In this document: in pieces, positions 18,948-28,965 of the stretch
How the letters are laid out: each line of letters starts with the position of its first letter
How positions within the stretch are numbered: the stretch's first letter is position 1
Origin: Fidelibacterota bacterium
GTDB taxonomy: Bacteria; Pseudomonadota; Alphaproteobacteria; Rhodospirillales; Rhodospirillaceae
Length of the DNA: 64,000 nt
Reading direction: 5' to 3'
NCBI GenBank assembly: GCA_947476625.1
Contig: CANJRA010000010.1
Coordinates: 28,456 to 92,455 of the forward strand
Notes under the pieces: model-generated
Databases searched by the model: none
What the model was told of the DNA's origin: nothing
Seen by the model: the letters and a program-made list of their open reading frames with translations, nothing else
Translations under genes and position numbers: made by a program

Positions 18948-20099
18948 TTACGCCGCAGCGCTTTGCGCTTCGCCGTATGCCCACGCCAGCCACGGCATCA
19001 GCTTTTCCAGATCGGCGGTATCAACAGTCGCACCGCCCCAGATGCGAAGGCCCGGCGGCGCATCGCGGTAAGCGCCGACGTCGAGAGCAACGCCTTCGGC
19101 TTCAAGCAGACTGACCATCTTCTTCGCCACGTCGGCCCGCTTGTCGGCCGCCACTTTCGGCAGCGTCAAACAGATCGAGGTGCAAGAGCGCGACACTGCC
19201 TTCTCGGCGAGGAACGCCAGCCAATCGTTCTTGGCAATGAAATCGGAAATCGCTTTAAGGTTAGCTTCCGAACGCGCGACCAAACCTTTCAACCCGCCGA
19301 CACCTTCGGCCCAGGTCAATCCATCGACCGCGTCTTCCACACACAGCATCGACACGGTGTTGATCGTGTCACCCTCGAAGATTCCTTCGCTCAACTTTCC
19401 CTTCGACGTGAGACGGAAAATTTTCGGCATAGGCCATGGCGGCGTGTAGCTTTCCAGGCGCTCCACCGCGCGCGGCGAAATAATCAGCATGCCGTGTTGC
19501 GCCTCACCGCCCAGCACTTTCTGCCAGGAGTAAGTCACGACATCGAGCTTGTCCCACGGCATCTCCATGGCGAACACAGCGGACGTCGCATCGCAAATCG
19601 TCAGACCTTTACGATCCACCGGAATCCAGTTGCCGTTTGGCACGCGCACGCCCGAGGTCGTGCCGTTCCAGGTAAAGACCACATCGTGATCGAAGTTTAC
19701 CTGACCGAGGTCCGGCAGCTTGCCGTAATCCGCCGTGATGGTGCGCGCGTCTTTCAGCTTCAGCTGCTTGACCACGTCGGTGACCCAACCTTCGCCAAAG
19801 CTTTCCCAGGCCAGCATATCCACCGGGCGGCCGCCCAGCGTATGCCACAGCATCATCTCGACAGCGCCAGTGTCGGACGCGGGAACGATGGCAATCCTGT
19901 AGTCGGCGGGCACACCGAGGATCGAACGGGTCTTGTCGATCACTTGCTTGATACGCGCCTTAGCGGGCTTTGCCCGGTGCGAGCGACCGACCAGCGCGTT
20001 CTTGAGAGCATCGAGAGTCCAGCCGGGACGCTTGGCGCAGGGGCCGGACGAAAATTGGTTGCGCGCCGGCTTCACCGACGGCTTCGGACTAGCGGACAT
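18948..20099 (-). CDS. serC: Phosphoserine aminotransferase
   Basis: SerC is the PLP enzyme that converts phosphohydroxypyruvate and glutamate to phosphoserine, the second step of serine synthesis. The opening [12 protein letters not shown] and the Schiff-base lysine in [14 protein letters not shown] are characteristic of the alphaproteobacterial/archaeal-type SerC. From the ATG at 20099 the product is 383 residues; an upstream extension of 41 codons lacks family similarity. It heads the serC–rarD–serA operon. The 145 bp upstream to thiD would hold its promoter. Confidence 0.94.
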   Translation of the reverse strand: MSASPKPSVKPARNQFSSGPCAKRPGWTLDALKNALVGRSHRAKPAKARIKQVIDKTRSILGVPADYRIAIVPASDTGAVEMMLWHTLGGRPVDMLAWESFGEGWVTDVVKQLKLKDARTITADYGKLPDLGQVNFDHDVVFTWNGTTSGVRVPNGNWIPVDRKGLTICDATSAVFAMEMPWDKLDVVTYSWQKVLGGEAQHGMLIISPRAVERLESYTPPWPMPKIFRLTSKGKLSEGIFEGDTINTVSMLCVEDAVDGLTWAEGVGGLKGLVARSEANLKAISDFIAKNDWLAFLAEKAVSRSCTSICLTLPKVAADKRADVAKKMVSLLEAEGVALDVGAYRDAPPGLRIWGGATVDTADLEKLMPWLAWAYGEAQSAAA

Positions 20100-20244
20100 G
20101 GAATAGTGATTCCTTTGTAGAGAAATGAGATTTTCGGCCGAAAACCTACAAGACTCGGCCAAAGGCGAGCGGAGTTTAGGAACCGGACCCCATGGCGTCA
20201 ATTGCGCCGTCTGCGGGGTCAATAATCACGGAAAATCGCCAATT

Positions 20245-21042
20245 TTATGGGTCGAAAGGAGCGGCCGTGTGACCGTGGTTGAGGGGGCCGTGTCCCTTCC
20301 CCAAACCCGGCGCCGTCAACATGGCCGTCCGCACATAAGCGCGCGCGCGGGCGACGGCGGCAGGCAGTGTCATTTTCGCCGCCAGTCCGGCCGCAACCGC
20401 AGACGCCAATGTGCAGCCGGTGCCGTGGGTTGACGTGCTGTCGATGCGGCCATCCTCAAAACGCATGACGTCGTCGCCGATAATTAACAGATCAACCAGA
20501 CGATCGCCTTCGAGGTGACCGCCTTTCAGCAGCACTGCATCCGCGCCAAGTTTGCGCAAAGCGGGGATCGCGGCTTCCATGTCGCCAATGGTTTTAATAC
20601 TGCGCCCCGTCAGCACTTCGGCCTCCGGCAGATTGGGCGTGATCAGCGCCGCACCGCGCACGAGATGTTCGATCAGCGCAGCAGCGGCATCGTCCGCCAA
20701 CAAGCCATGGCCGCCTTTGGCGCGCATGACCGGGTCGACCACACGCGGCAGCGCTTTTCCTCTCAGCGCTCCGGCAACAGCTTCGATGATTGCGACTGAT
20801 GCGAGCATCCCGGTTTTAACGACATCGGCGCCGATGTCTTCCAGCACCGCCGCGATTTGCGCGGCAACGATGTCCGTTGGAATTTCATGAACGCCGGTAA
20901 CACCCAGCGTATTTTGTACCGTGATGGCCGTCACAGCCGTCATCGCGTAGCCGCCTAACGCCGTCACGGTTTTGATATCGGCCTGAATGCCGGCACCGCC
21001 GCCAGAGTCCGAGCCCGCAATAATGAGAACGCGACCGATCAC
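20245..21042 (-). CDS. thiD: Hydroxymethylpyrimidine / phosphomethylpyrimidine kinase
   Basis: ThiD phosphorylates hydroxymethylpyrimidine and its monophosphate to supply the pyrimidine half of thiamine. The ribokinase-fold motifs are present: GSDSGGGAGIQADIKT at the N-terminus and THGTGCTLASA near the C-terminus, where the anion hole and catalytic residue lie. I prefer the GTG at 21042, which has a GGGGG run upstream at good spacing and gives 265 residues; a TTG at 21054 is also possible. It is 24 bp downstream of glmM on the same strand. No TPP riboswitch-like structure is apparent, since there is almost no leader. Confidence 0.93.
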   Translation of the reverse strand: MIGRVLIIAGSDSGGGAGIQADIKTVTALGGYAMTAVTAITVQNTLGVTGVHEIPTDIVAAQIAAVLEDIGADVVKTGMLASVAIIEAVAGALRGKALPRVVDPVMRAKGGHGLLADDAAAALIEHLVRGAALITPNLPEAEVLTGRSIKTIGDMEAAIPALRKLGADAVLLKGGHLEGDRLVDLLIIGDDVMRFEDGRIDSTSTHGTGCTLASAVAAGLAAKMTLPAAVARARAYVRTAMLTAPGLGKGHGPLNHGHTAAPFDP

Positions 21043-21066
21043 TTCATCCCCCAACCACGGTGCGCG

Positions 21067-22428
21067 TTACGCGGCCGCTTTGGCAATCACTGCGCAGAGA
21101 TCCGTCACCACGGTATCGACTTCCTTCGCATCGTCGCCTTCGGCCATGATGCGGATCAAGGGCTCGGTGCCGGACTTGCGGATAACCAAGCGGCCTCGGC
21201 CGCTCAGGCGTTTCTCGACAGCAGCCACCGCTTGCTGCACGGCCTGCAGCGCCAAGACATCGTCAGCACTGGTCCCGGCAGCCAACTTGACGTTTTTCAA
21301 AAGCTGCGGCACCGGATCGAACAGACGCAAGGTTTGACTCGCGGGCTTACGGCCTTCTACCAGCGCCGCCAACACCTGCAGCGCCGCGATGATGCCATCG
21401 CCCGTCGTTGCATGCTGGCCCATGATGATATGGCCCGACTGCTCGCCGCCGAGGTTGTAACCGCTTTCGCGCATCTGCTCGACGACATAGCGGTCGCCGA
21501 CTTTGGTGCGGATCAGATCGAGATCAAGCGAACGCAAGTAGCGTTCAAGTCCAAGATTGCTCATAACCGTCGACACAACCGCGCCGCCGGCTAACTGGCG
21601 GGTGTGCTGCCAATGCCCGGCGATCAACGCCAACACTTGATCGCCGTCGACCATCTTGCCGTGTTCGTCACAAAACAATACCCGATCGGCATCGCCATCC
21701 AATGCAAGCCCGAGATCAGCTTTATGGCTGACGACCAGTTCCTGCATACGCTCGGGATGCAACGAGCCGCAGCCGTCATTGATGTTGAACCCATTGGGTT
21801 CGACACCGACCTTGATGACCTCGGCGCCCAATTCCCAAAACACTGTCGGCGCGACTTTGTAGGCTGCACCATTCGCACAATCGACCACGATCTTGAGACC
21901 ATCCAGCCGCAATCCACGCGGGAATGTCGTCTTGGCAGATTCGATATAACGTCCACCAGCGTCTTCCAATCGCTTGGCGCGTCCAAGCCGGTCCGAAGCA
22001 ACGCGGGGCTCGGTCCAGCCATTGTCCATCATGGCTTCGATCTCGGATTCAATGGCATCGGAAAGTTTGTAGCCGTCCGGGCCAAACAGTTTGATGCCGT
22101 TATCTCGGTACGGATTATGCGACGCCGAGATCATCGCGCCAAGATCGCAGCGCATCGCGCGCGTCAGCATCGCAATACCCGGCGTCGGGATTGGTCCGAC
22201 GAGAATCACATCCATACCCGCCGAGACAAATCCTGCCGTCAGTGCGGGCTCAAGCATATACCCCGACAGCCGCGTATCCTTACCGATAACAACCGTGTGC
22301 CGATGTTTGCCGCGCGTGAAATGCCGCCCTGCCGCCATACCAAGGCGCATGATCGTATCGGGCGTCATGGGCTCGGCATTCGCCAGCCCCCTGATGCCAT
22401 CGGTTCCAAACAGTTTACGGCTAGACAT
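21067..22428 (-). CDS. glmM: Phosphoglucosamine mutase
   Basis: GlmM converts glucosamine-6-phosphate to glucosamine-1-phosphate for UDP-GlcNAc, peptidoglycan and lipopolysaccharide synthesis. The opening [10 protein letters not shown], the phosphoserine loop [13 protein letters not shown], the metal-binding DGDADR and the C-terminal phosphate-binding [10 protein letters not shown] are all intact. The ATG at 22428 gives 453 residues, typical for the family, and overlaps the TGA of the upstream lipoprotein gene as TGATG, so the two are translationally linked. The ftsH–folP–glmM order is standard. Confidence 0.96.
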   Translation of the reverse strand: MSSRKLFGTDGIRGLANAEPMTPDTIMRLGMAAGRHFTRGKHRHTVVIGKDTRLSGYMLEPALTAGFVSAGMDVILVGPIPTPGIAMLTRAMRCDLGAMISASHNPYRDNGIKLFGPDGYKLSDAIESEIEAMMDNGWTEPRVASDRLGRAKRLEDAGGRYIESAKTTFPRGLRLDGLKIVVDCANGAAYKVAPTVFWELGAEVIKVGVEPNGFNINDGCGSLHPERMQELVVSHKADLGLALDGDADRVLFCDEHGKMVDGDQVLALIAGHWQHTRQLAGGAVVSTVMSNLGLERYLRSLDLDLIRTKVGDRYVVEQMRESGYNLGGEQSGHIIMGQHATTGDGIIAALQVLAALVEGRKPASQTLRLFDPVPQLLKNVKLAAGTSADDVLALQAVQQAVAAVEKRLSGRGRLVIRKSGTEPLIRIMAEGDDAKEVDTVVTDLCAVIAKAAA

Positions 22429-22959
22429 CACGCGCATCCTTCAACAAAACCTAGCGCCGGATATAAGCCCGCGCGAAACGATGTCACCTTGCCCTGCGAC
22501 GTTTCGAAAATCATTCCGCGCGTCGGGTCGGTGCTGTGCACAACTAGGTTGTGGCCGTTTTCGTCGTACTTATGCGGCTCTATGGTGATATTTTTAGCAT
22601 ATATTTTAAGGACGTCCTCTTCCGTACTTCCGACGCCGACCCCCTCAGTGGTTACCGTAGGTGTGAGGTCCACCGCCGCGTGGCGCACATCGATCCGCGC
22701 CAGCCGTCCTTCATTGATCATATAAAAAAACGTCGCTCCCAGGCCCCTCGGTGCGCCGGACATAATAGCACTCTTGGGTATCGTGATCGGTCCCGATACC
22801 CTGGAATGCTGCCTTTACCGCCACGCGGGCTTCCTCGGTCGTCATACCGAAGGCCGCTTCGCCCAGGCCATTGGTTGTCAAACGGGCTGGTTGTGAGTCG
22901 CAAGCGGCCAGCCATGACGCGCACAGCAATAGCGTAGTGGATCCGATGAAGGCTTTCAC
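22428..22959 (-). pseudogene. Lipoprotein gene with a frameshift in a seven-T tract
   Basis: The ATG at 22959 starts a lipoprotein signal peptide with lipobox LAAC (Cys20). A soluble domain follows, opening with a GLGEAAFGMTTEEA segment. At residue about 78 the minus strand has seven T (22730–22724) and the frame closes on a stop six codons later. Deleting one T joins SDVF directly to YMINEGRLARIDV, and the second frame then runs through a repeat-like GVGVGSTEEDV to a stop at 22428. The restored product would be about 176 residues. Function is unknown. It lies three bases after folP and its stop overlaps the glmM start. Confidence 0.72.
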
Positions 22960-22962
22960 TGG

Positions 22963-24036
22963 CTACCCGCCAGCCGCAAAATGTTCTGCCACCGCCAGCG
23001 CCTGCAGCGTCTCCGCCACATCATGAACGCGCAGGATGTGAACACCCAGCCGCGCGCCATGCAGCGCACCCGCGAGTGAACCCGGAAGACGTTGGTCTGC
23101 GGGTTCTCCCTTACTCATGCGGCCAATAAACCCCTTACGCGACACACCAAGCATCAGCGCACACCCCAAACCGTGGAATAGAGCCATATGTTCCAGGATT
23201 TCGGCATTATGCGTATCGGTCTTACCAAAGCCGACGCCGGGATCGACTGCAATCTTGGACTTAGGAATACCTGCCCGCTCACACGCAACTATCCGCGCCG
23301 CCAGCGCATCGTAGATGTCGCCCGGCGCCCAGACATACGTCGGATTTTCCTGCATGGTTTGCGGCGTACCCTGCATGTGCATCAGCACAACCCTCACGCC
23401 GCTTTTGGCTACCACGCGCAACGAGTCAGCATCACCTTCGAGCGCCGTGATGTCGTTGACGATCTGCGCTCCGGCAGCAATCGCGGCCTCCATCACTGCC
23501 GCATGTCGCGTATCGATGGAAACGCTCAAGCCGGCATGCGCGAGCCCTTTCACGACCGGCACCACGCGCGCCATTTCCTCGTCGACGGCAACCGGCGCGG
23601 CCCCGGGACGGGTAGATTCACCGCCCACGTCGATAATGGCTGCACCTGCCGTAGCCATGACTAACCCGCGCTCAATTGCTGCGTCGGGCGTATGATAGCG
23701 TCCGCCATCGGAAAAACTATCGGGCGTGACATTCAACACACCCATGAGCGCCGGAATTTTTTCCTGTACAACAAAGGGCGCGGGCGCACCCGCAAGTGCG
23801 GCCAGTTGCCGCGAGATCACACCGCGCAAGTCGGCCGGAATGCCGCGCGCCTCTTTTTCATAGGCCGCGCGGGTAATAGTCCCGAGCGGCTTCCGTGCGC
23901 CATTCTCGCGCAACGAAACATCCATCGCCGCAAAAGCCATTTGCCCGCCCAACAACGGCCACGCCCAACCGACGGAGATCGCTTCCGAAGCGGCATGACC
24001 CTTTAGCAGTGCGCGCGGCGTGATGTAGATGGACAC
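22963..24036 (-). CDS. folP: Dihydropteroate synthase with N-terminal extension
   Basis: FolP joins p-aminobenzoate to hydroxymethyl-dihydropterin pyrophosphate in folate synthesis and is the sulfonamide target. The conserved core begins at about residue 96 with MGVLNVTPDSFSDGG, followed by DVGGESTRPGA, SIDTRHAAV and GVSRKGFIG. The 357-residue length exceeds the usual 270–285 because of about 90 extra N-terminal residues that keep a normal coding character. The start is a GTG at 24036. It lies downstream of ftsH, with a terminator between the two, and upstream of the broken lipoprotein gene. Confidence 0.94.
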   Translation of the reverse strand: MSIYITPRALLKGHAASEAISVGWAWPLLGGQMAFAAMDVSLRENGARKPLGTITRAAYEKEARGIPADLRGVISRQLAALAGAPAPFVVQEKIPALMGVLNVTPDSFSDGGRYHTPDAAIERGLVMATAGAAIIDVGGESTRPGAAPVAVDEEMARVVPVVKGLAHAGLSVSIDTRHAAVMEAAIAAGAQIVNDITALEGDADSLRVVAKSGVRVVLMHMQGTPQTMQENPTYVWAPGDIYDALAARIVACERAGIPKSKIAVDPGVGFGKTDTHNAEILEHMALFHGLGCALMLGVSRKGFIGRMSKGEPADQRLPGSLAGALHGARLGVHILRVHDVAETLQALAVAEHFAAGG

Positions 24037-24056
24037 CCAATCCCCTCACAAGCAAA

Positions 24057-24091
24057 GACCCCGCCCCAAGACGTCAATCCTGGGCGGGGTC
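24057..24091 (-). terminator. Rho-independent terminator after ftsH
   Basis: Perfect 10-bp arms GACCCCGCCC and GGGCGGGGTC (24057–24066, 24082–24091) flank a 15-base loop, and on the minus strand the hairpin is followed by TTTGCTTG. It lies 28 bp past the ftsH stop, so it should reduce read-through from ftsH into folP. Confidence 0.8.
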
Positions 24092-24118
24092 CGTAGTCTA
24101 GTCGATATTGAGAGCGGT

Positions 24119-26044
24119 TTAAGCCCCCGGCTGCGGGGTCGGTTCCGGGCCGAAAGGTGCGCCGCGATCGCCCGCGCCGGTGCTGGGCACCGAACTGCGG
24201 CGGCCCGGCTCACGGGGCTTCGGCGTGTTCTTTTCCTTGTCGATCTTCTCGCCGCGCAGAAGGGCTTCGATTTCCTCACGGCTCAAGGTTTCGTGCTCAA
24301 GCAGACCCTGCGCGATGATCTCCAACTGATCGCGATGCTCTTCCAGGATCTTGCGTGCGGTTTTTTCGCCGCCTTCGACGAACTTACGCACTTCCTCGTC
24401 GATCAGGCTCGCCGTCGCATCCGAGACGTTCTTCGTCTGGGTCACGGAATGACCCAGGAAGACTTCACCCTGATTGTCGGTATAGCGCAAAGGTCCCAGC
24501 TTCTCGGAGAAGCCATACTCGGTAACCATCTTGCGCGCGATATCGGTGGCGCGGCGGATATCGTCCGACGCACCCGTCGTCACGCGGTCCATGCCGAAAG
24601 TCATTTCTTCCGCTACACGCCCACCGAATAGGCTGGCGAGCTGCGCCTTTAGTTCGATCTTGGACATGCTGTACTTGTCGCGCTCGGGCAGGAACATCGT
24701 CACACCCAAGGCGCGGCCGCGCGGAATAATCGTGACCTTGTGCAAGGGCTCATGGCTCGGCACGTGCAGCATAACCAAGGCGTGGCCGCCTTCATGATAG
24801 GCCGTCAGTTTTTTCTCGTCCTCGGACATGACCATCGAGCGGCGCTCGGCGCCCATCAACACCTTGTCCTTGGCTTCTTCGAATTCCTGCATGCCGAGCA
24901 CTCGCTTCGCCTTGCGGGCAGCCAGCAGGGCTGCCTCATTCACAAGGTTGGCGAGGTCGGCACCGGAGAACCCCGGCGTGCCGCGCGCTATGACTTTTAA
25001 ATCAACGTCCGTGCCCAGCGGGGTCTTTTTGCTGTGAACCTGCAGAATGCGCTCGCGCCCGACGATATCCGGGTTCGGCACCACGACCTGACGGTCGAAG
25101 CGGCCCGGACGCAGCAGCGCCGGATCGAGCACATCGGGACGGTTGGTAGCGGCAATCAGGATAACGCCTTCATTCGCTTCAAAGCCGTCCATTTCCACCA
25201 GCAACTGGTTCAACGTCTGTTCGCGTTCGTCGTTACCGCCGCCCAGACCGGCGCCGCGATGGCGGCCGACCGCGTCGATTTCGTCGATGAAGATAATGCA
25301 CGGCGCGTTCTTCTTGCCCTGCTCGAACATGTCGCGCACACGCGATGCGCCAACGCCGACGAACATTTCAACGAAGTCGGAACCCGAGATCGTGAAGAAC
25401 GGCACATTGGCTTCGCCCGCGATCGAGCGCGCCAACAAAGTCTTACCGGTACCCGGCGGGCCAACCAAAAGCACGCCCTTGGGGATTTTGCCGCCCAGAC
25501 GCTGGAACTTCTGCGGGTCACGCAGGAACTCGACGATTTCTTCCAATTCTTGCTTGGCTTCTTCCACGCCGGCCACATCGTCAAACGTGACGCGGCCCTG
25601 CTTCTCGGTCAGGAGCTTAGCGCGCGACTTGCCAAAGCCCATGGCCTTGCCGCCGCCGCCCTGCATCTGGCGCATGAAGAAGACCCACACGCCGATCAGC
25701 AACAGCATCGGGAACCAGGAAATGACCACACCCCAGAACGACAACTCATTGTCGCTACGCGGGACGGCTTTGATGGTGACGTTGTGTTCGCGCAGGTTCG
25801 GAACCAGGCTGGGATCTTCCGGCGCGTAGGTGCGGAAGTCTCCGCCCGCTTTGAACGATCCGGAAATGTTCGGGCCTTGAATCGTCACGTCTTGAATTTC
25901 GCTGCGTTCAACCGCAGCCATGAAATCCGAGAAATAAGTCTCGCGGCTGGAGCTGCGCGGCGTCGTCCCCTGGAACAGGTTAAACAGCGCGACGACGCAC
26001 ACCAGGATGATCGCCCACAACATCAAGTTACGGCTGATATTCAA
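24119..26044 (-). CDS. ftsH: ATP-dependent zinc metalloprotease FtsH
   Basis: FtsH is a hexameric inner-membrane AAA+ protease that degrades misassembled membrane proteins and short-lived regulators. Two transmembrane helices (about residues 7–25 and 103–125) flank a periplasmic domain. The AAA module has Walker [14 protein letters not shown] and the pore-loop segment [11 protein letters not shown], and the protease domain has the zinc motif HEGGH followed by the third metal ligand region. At 641 residues it is full length. The start codon appears to be a TTG at 26044, preceded by GGGGACC; no better-placed ATG is in frame. tilS lies upstream. Confidence 0.96.
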   Translation of the reverse strand: MNISRNLMLWAIILVCVVALFNLFQGTTPRSSSRETYFSDFMAAVERSEIQDVTIQGPNISGSFKAGGDFRTYAPEDPSLVPNLREHNVTIKAVPRSDNELSFWGVVISWFPMLLLIGVWVFFMRQMQGGGGKAMGFGKSRAKLLTEKQGRVTFDDVAGVEEAKQELEEIVEFLRDPQKFQRLGGKIPKGVLLVGPPGTGKTLLARSIAGEANVPFFTISGSDFVEMFVGVGASRVRDMFEQGKKNAPCIIFIDEIDAVGRHRGAGLGGGNDEREQTLNQLLVEMDGFEANEGVILIAATNRPDVLDPALLRPGRFDRQVVVPNPDIVGRERILQVHSKKTPLGTDVDLKVIARGTPGFSGADLANLVNEAALLAARKAKRVLGMQEFEEAKDKVLMGAERRSMVMSEDEKKLTAYHEGGHALVMLHVPSHEPLHKVTIIPRGRALGVTMFLPERDKYSMSKIELKAQLASLFGGRVAEEMTFGMDRVTTGASDDIRRATDIARKMVTEYGFSEKLGPLRYTDNQGEVFLGHSVTQTKNVSDATASLIDEEVRKFVEGGEKTARKILEEHRDQLEIIAQGLLEHETLSREEIEALLRGEKIDKEKNTPKPREPGRRSSVPSTGAGDRGAPFGPEPTPQPGA

Positions 26045-26173
26045 GTCGGTCCCCTACTCTACAGAGCTGGTTCGGGATGAAGGATATTAGTTAAATAGTG
26101 CGCCAAAGCGGCGATGCAAGCAAAGCGTTTGTAGACCAGGAAATATCACGATTCTGAGTGTCACAATTCGGCA

Positions 26174-27523
26174 TCACAGCGCGGCTGGCGCCTCAAAACC
26201 CGCAGAAATGCAGGTCACTCCCAACCGAAACCCGGCCATGTCCGCAACGTCCGCGCGCGTATAACCGGCATGCGGCACCGCGGCCACGCCCGCGGCATCG
26301 AACAAAACCGGCAACGTCCGGCGCACGCGAAACGGGATTTTCGCCAATGCGGCCCGCACGGTTTCCGGCAAAGCCGCAGACTGAGCGGCGCCTTTCAAAC
26401 ATGAAACTGTGAATGCCGCTGCGGCCTCGGTAGCCAACGTCAGGCGAAACCGCTCGTCCCACACGACCGATGAATTGCCCGTCAACGTTTTATCCTCGGT
26501 AATCTGAGCGGCCTCACGCGAGATCATCACCTGCTCACCGTCACGGCCGACAAGGCAGCCATGCAGAGTCACATCGCGCCAAGGCCCCGCGCCGATACGT
26601 GCATAAAGGCGAACGAGGCTTTCAAAACGCGGGCCGTAACTATGTCCCCCTGCCCCCGTCAGCAGCCGCGCCAAGGCGCGCAGCGCAATCTCTTCCGGCG
26701 CATCCAGCAGCGCCGCAACCGGCAGCCGCGCTACGCCAAAAACATCCCAGGAACCCTGCGCCAGCAGCGCCGTCACCGCATGCTCTAGCGCCGCCCGCGC
26801 CCGCTGCAAATGCCCGACCGTGGCAAGCAAACGCTCACGCGTCAGACCTTCCCGCTCCAGCACCTCCTGAGCTTGGCGAAAGCGCACGCGCGTACTGGCG
26901 GTATTTTGATTGGATGGATCTTCGATCCAACTCTGTCCGAATCCGTCGCAGACCGACATCAACTGCAGCTTCGTGAAACCGAGCAACGGACGCGCGACGA
27001 CAATCCCATGGCGCAGCATCATCGGTGCCATAGCTGCCAAGCCTTCCACACCGCTGCCGCGCGATAAGCGCAGCAGAAATGTCTCGACCTGATCGTCGGC
27101 GTGGTGCGCCAAAAACAAATGTGAACAATCGTTGGCCGCGCACCAATCGGTCATCAGACGGTAGCGCGCCGTGCGCGCCGCGCTTTGGGCACTACGCTTA
27201 AATGTGCGCGCATGCGGCCCCTCGTCCCACCGCAGTATCGTATGCGGAATATCGTGCGCACCGAGCCATGCGCCGACACGCACAGCCTCGGTCGCGGCAG
27301 CAGCACGCAATTGGTGATCGACCGTCAGGGCATGGGCCGCAACGCGGCGATCTTTCGCCCAGCGCGCCAAAAGAAGCGCTAGCGCCAGACTGTCGGCGCC
27401 GCCCGAAACCGCCACCGCCACCGACGCCCCAAGCGGTAGGCGAAAAGCCGTCATAGCCGCGGCAAACTGCGCGCTTAAACCTGCGCCCTCATCCGCCGTT
27501 TCCGATGCGGAGGACGGGCCCAT
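26174..27523 (-). CDS. tilS: tRNA(Ile)-lysidine synthetase
   Basis: TilS attaches lysine to the CAU anticodon wobble cytidine of a minor tRNA-Ile, changing both decoding and charging; it is essential in most bacteria. The ATP pyrophosphatase PP-loop SGGADSLALA is near residue 40, and the adenylation motif HHADDQVETFLLRLSRGSG follows. The 449-residue product includes a C-terminal tRNA-contacting domain. It starts at the ATG 27523, seven bases after the cpoB stop, so the Tol–Pal cluster may read into it. Confidence 0.94.
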   Translation of the reverse strand: MGPSSASETADEGAGLSAQFAAAMTAFRLPLGASVAVAVSGGADSLALALLLARWAKDRRVAAHALTVDHQLRAAAATEAVRVGAWLGAHDIPHTILRWDEGPHARTFKRSAQSAARTARYRLMTDWCAANDCSHLFLAHHADDQVETFLLRLSRGSGVEGLAAMAPMMLRHGIVVARPLLGFTKLQLMSVCDGFGQSWIEDPSNQNTASTRVRFRQAQEVLEREGLTRERLLATVGHLQRARAALEHAVTALLAQGSWDVFGVARLPVAALLDAPEEIALRALARLLTGAGGHSYGPRFESLVRLYARIGAGPWRDVTLHGCLVGRDGEQVMISREAAQITEDKTLTGNSSVVWDERFRLTLATEAAAAFTVSCLKGAAQSAALPETVRAALAKIPFRVRRTLPVLFDAAGVAAVPHAGYTRADVADMAGFRLGVTCISAGFEAPAAL

Positions 27524-27530
27524 ATTTGCC

Positions 27531-28772
27531 CTAAGCCTTGCACTTCAAACGGGCGAATTCGGTCTTACCCGATTTCAAAACCGTCGCATCGGCATCGGGA
27601 TAGTCTTTGGCCAAACGCCCAAGGGCTGTGCACGCACCGGGCACCTGATTGAGCTTGGACATCGACATGCCAAGCTTCAGCAGATTGTCCGGACCTTTCG
27701 CGGTCTTGGGATATTTCTGATAGCCGGAGAGAAACTCCACAGCAGCTTGCTGGAAGTCACCGCGCACATAATAGGTCTCACCGAGCCAGTATTGCACATT
27801 TCCGGCAAGCGGATCCTTGGGATGCTTTTGGAGGAACTCGCGCAACGTCGATTCTGCTTTCGGATAATCTTGCCGCTTCAAGAACTCGAACGCGAATTCA
27901 TACTGCTGCTTAGGTGTGCCTTCCGGCAATTTCACGGCCGCCGACGGGGCCATAGCAATCTGGCCTGAACTGACCGGCCCCGGACCAGGGGCCGCACGCG
28001 GCGCGGCTTGCTGCGCCGTGGGCTCGGGCGCTGGTGGTGGTGGCGGCGGCGCATTGGGATCGGGCGGCAGCGGCCGGCCGGCCGCATCGGTGCGAATGAC
28101 AAACCCGCCATTGGCATTCACTCCGCCCGGACCACTCGCGACCGGTTGTTGGGCGGCCTGTTGTACGGCCGCGGGCGGCGGCGCTGATGGACGCGTGGTA
28201 GGCTGTGACGCCACGGGTTGCGATAACGGTGCATCGGCGTTGAGATCCGCCGGAATGCGGCGGGATGTATCGGCCGCAGGCGCTGGTGTGGACGATGGCA
28301 CGCTCGCCACATCTTGATCCGGCAACGGCACCAGTGTCTGACCTTGCTGCTGCGGCGCTGCCGGTGGTGACGGCACTGCGGCTGCTGGCGCACCGGTTAA
28401 ACCCAACGATTGCTCAATGCGTGCGATCCGTAAGCTGGTGTCGTCCTGCAACACGTCCAGCTGCTTGGCGCTACGCTGCGCACTGAAACGCGCTTCTTCG
28501 ACTTGGCCTGTCAGCAGCTCGACACTGCGCTCCAAAGCCAGGAGCCGCAGCGTAATGTCGCTGGTGCTTTCCTGTGGCGCAGTCTCGACAGCCGCGCCGG
28601 GCGCAACTTTTGCCAGCGCTTTTTGCAGGCGCTGAATATCTTGCTCAAGCTTGGCGATCCGAGCGCTATCGCTCTGCGCATGGGCAACGCCACCGAAGAA
28701 CAGAAGGCCGACAATTACGGCCGCTGTCAGGTGTTTTAAAACCGAATGCAATGACGTCATGGGTACCGACAT
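27531..28772 (-). CDS. cpoB: CpoB/YbgF, Tol-Pal-associated periplasmic TPR protein
   Basis: CpoB coordinates peptidoglycan synthesis with outer-membrane constriction at the septum together with the Tol–Pal complex. The N-terminal signal peptide (hydrophobic core AAVIVGLLFFGG, cleavage after AHA) is followed by a short coiled coil of about residues 35–130 for trimerisation. A Pro/Ala/Gln-rich linker of about 150 residues comes next, then the TPR domain that begins QQYEFAFEFLKRQDYPKAE. The linker makes this protein (413 residues) much longer than E. coli YbgF (263). The ATG at 28760 is an alternative start. Confidence 0.92.
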   Translation of the reverse strand: MSVPMTSLHSVLKHLTAAVIVGLLFFGGVAHAQSDSARIAKLEQDIQRLQKALAKVAPGAAVETAPQESTSDITLRLLALERSVELLTGQVEEARFSAQRSAKQLDVLQDDTSLRIARIEQSLGLTGAPAAAVPSPPAAPQQQGQTLVPLPDQDVASVPSSTPAPAADTSRRIPADLNADAPLSQPVASQPTTRPSAPPPAAVQQAAQQPVASGPGGVNANGGFVIRTDAAGRPLPPDPNAPPPPPPAPEPTAQQAAPRAAPGPGPVSSGQIAMAPSAAVKLPEGTPKQQYEFAFEFLKRQDYPKAESTLREFLQKHPKDPLAGNVQYWLGETYYVRGDFQQAAVEFLSGYQKYPKTAKGPDNLLKLGMSMSKLNQVPGACTALGRLAKDYPDADATVLKSGKTEFARLKCKA

Positions 28773-28882
28773 GCGGGGTCATTCCCTTATAAATGCAACG
28801 CGCCGCCTCCAGCGCGGGTGCCGAACGGGGTCAGCATTACGCTGAACCAATATCCAGGCAAGAATAAGGCACCTAAAAATAA

Positions 28883-28916
28883 AGCGCATGGAAACCGTAT
28901 GCGGTCGCCATGCGCT
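28883..28916 (-). terminator. Rho-independent terminator after pal
   Basis: The arms AGCGCATGG and CCATGCGCT are perfect complements with an inner ACCG/CGGT extension, and on the minus strand the hairpin is followed by TTTATTTTTA. A second smaller hairpin (CTCCGG/CCGGAG) lies just upstream of it. The site separates pal from cpoB, suggesting that cpoB–tilS has its own promoter. Confidence 0.85.
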
Positions 28917-28965
28917 CAATTTAGAAACACGTCACTCCGGCCGAAACCGGAGCGGTGTTAAAGTC

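Noticed and set aside
20100..20244. TPP riboswitch near thiD, or before thiE at about 41200
   Set aside because: The 145-bp gap lies downstream of thiD rather than upstream, and thiE and thiD have overlapping or very short leaders, so no THI-box could fit.
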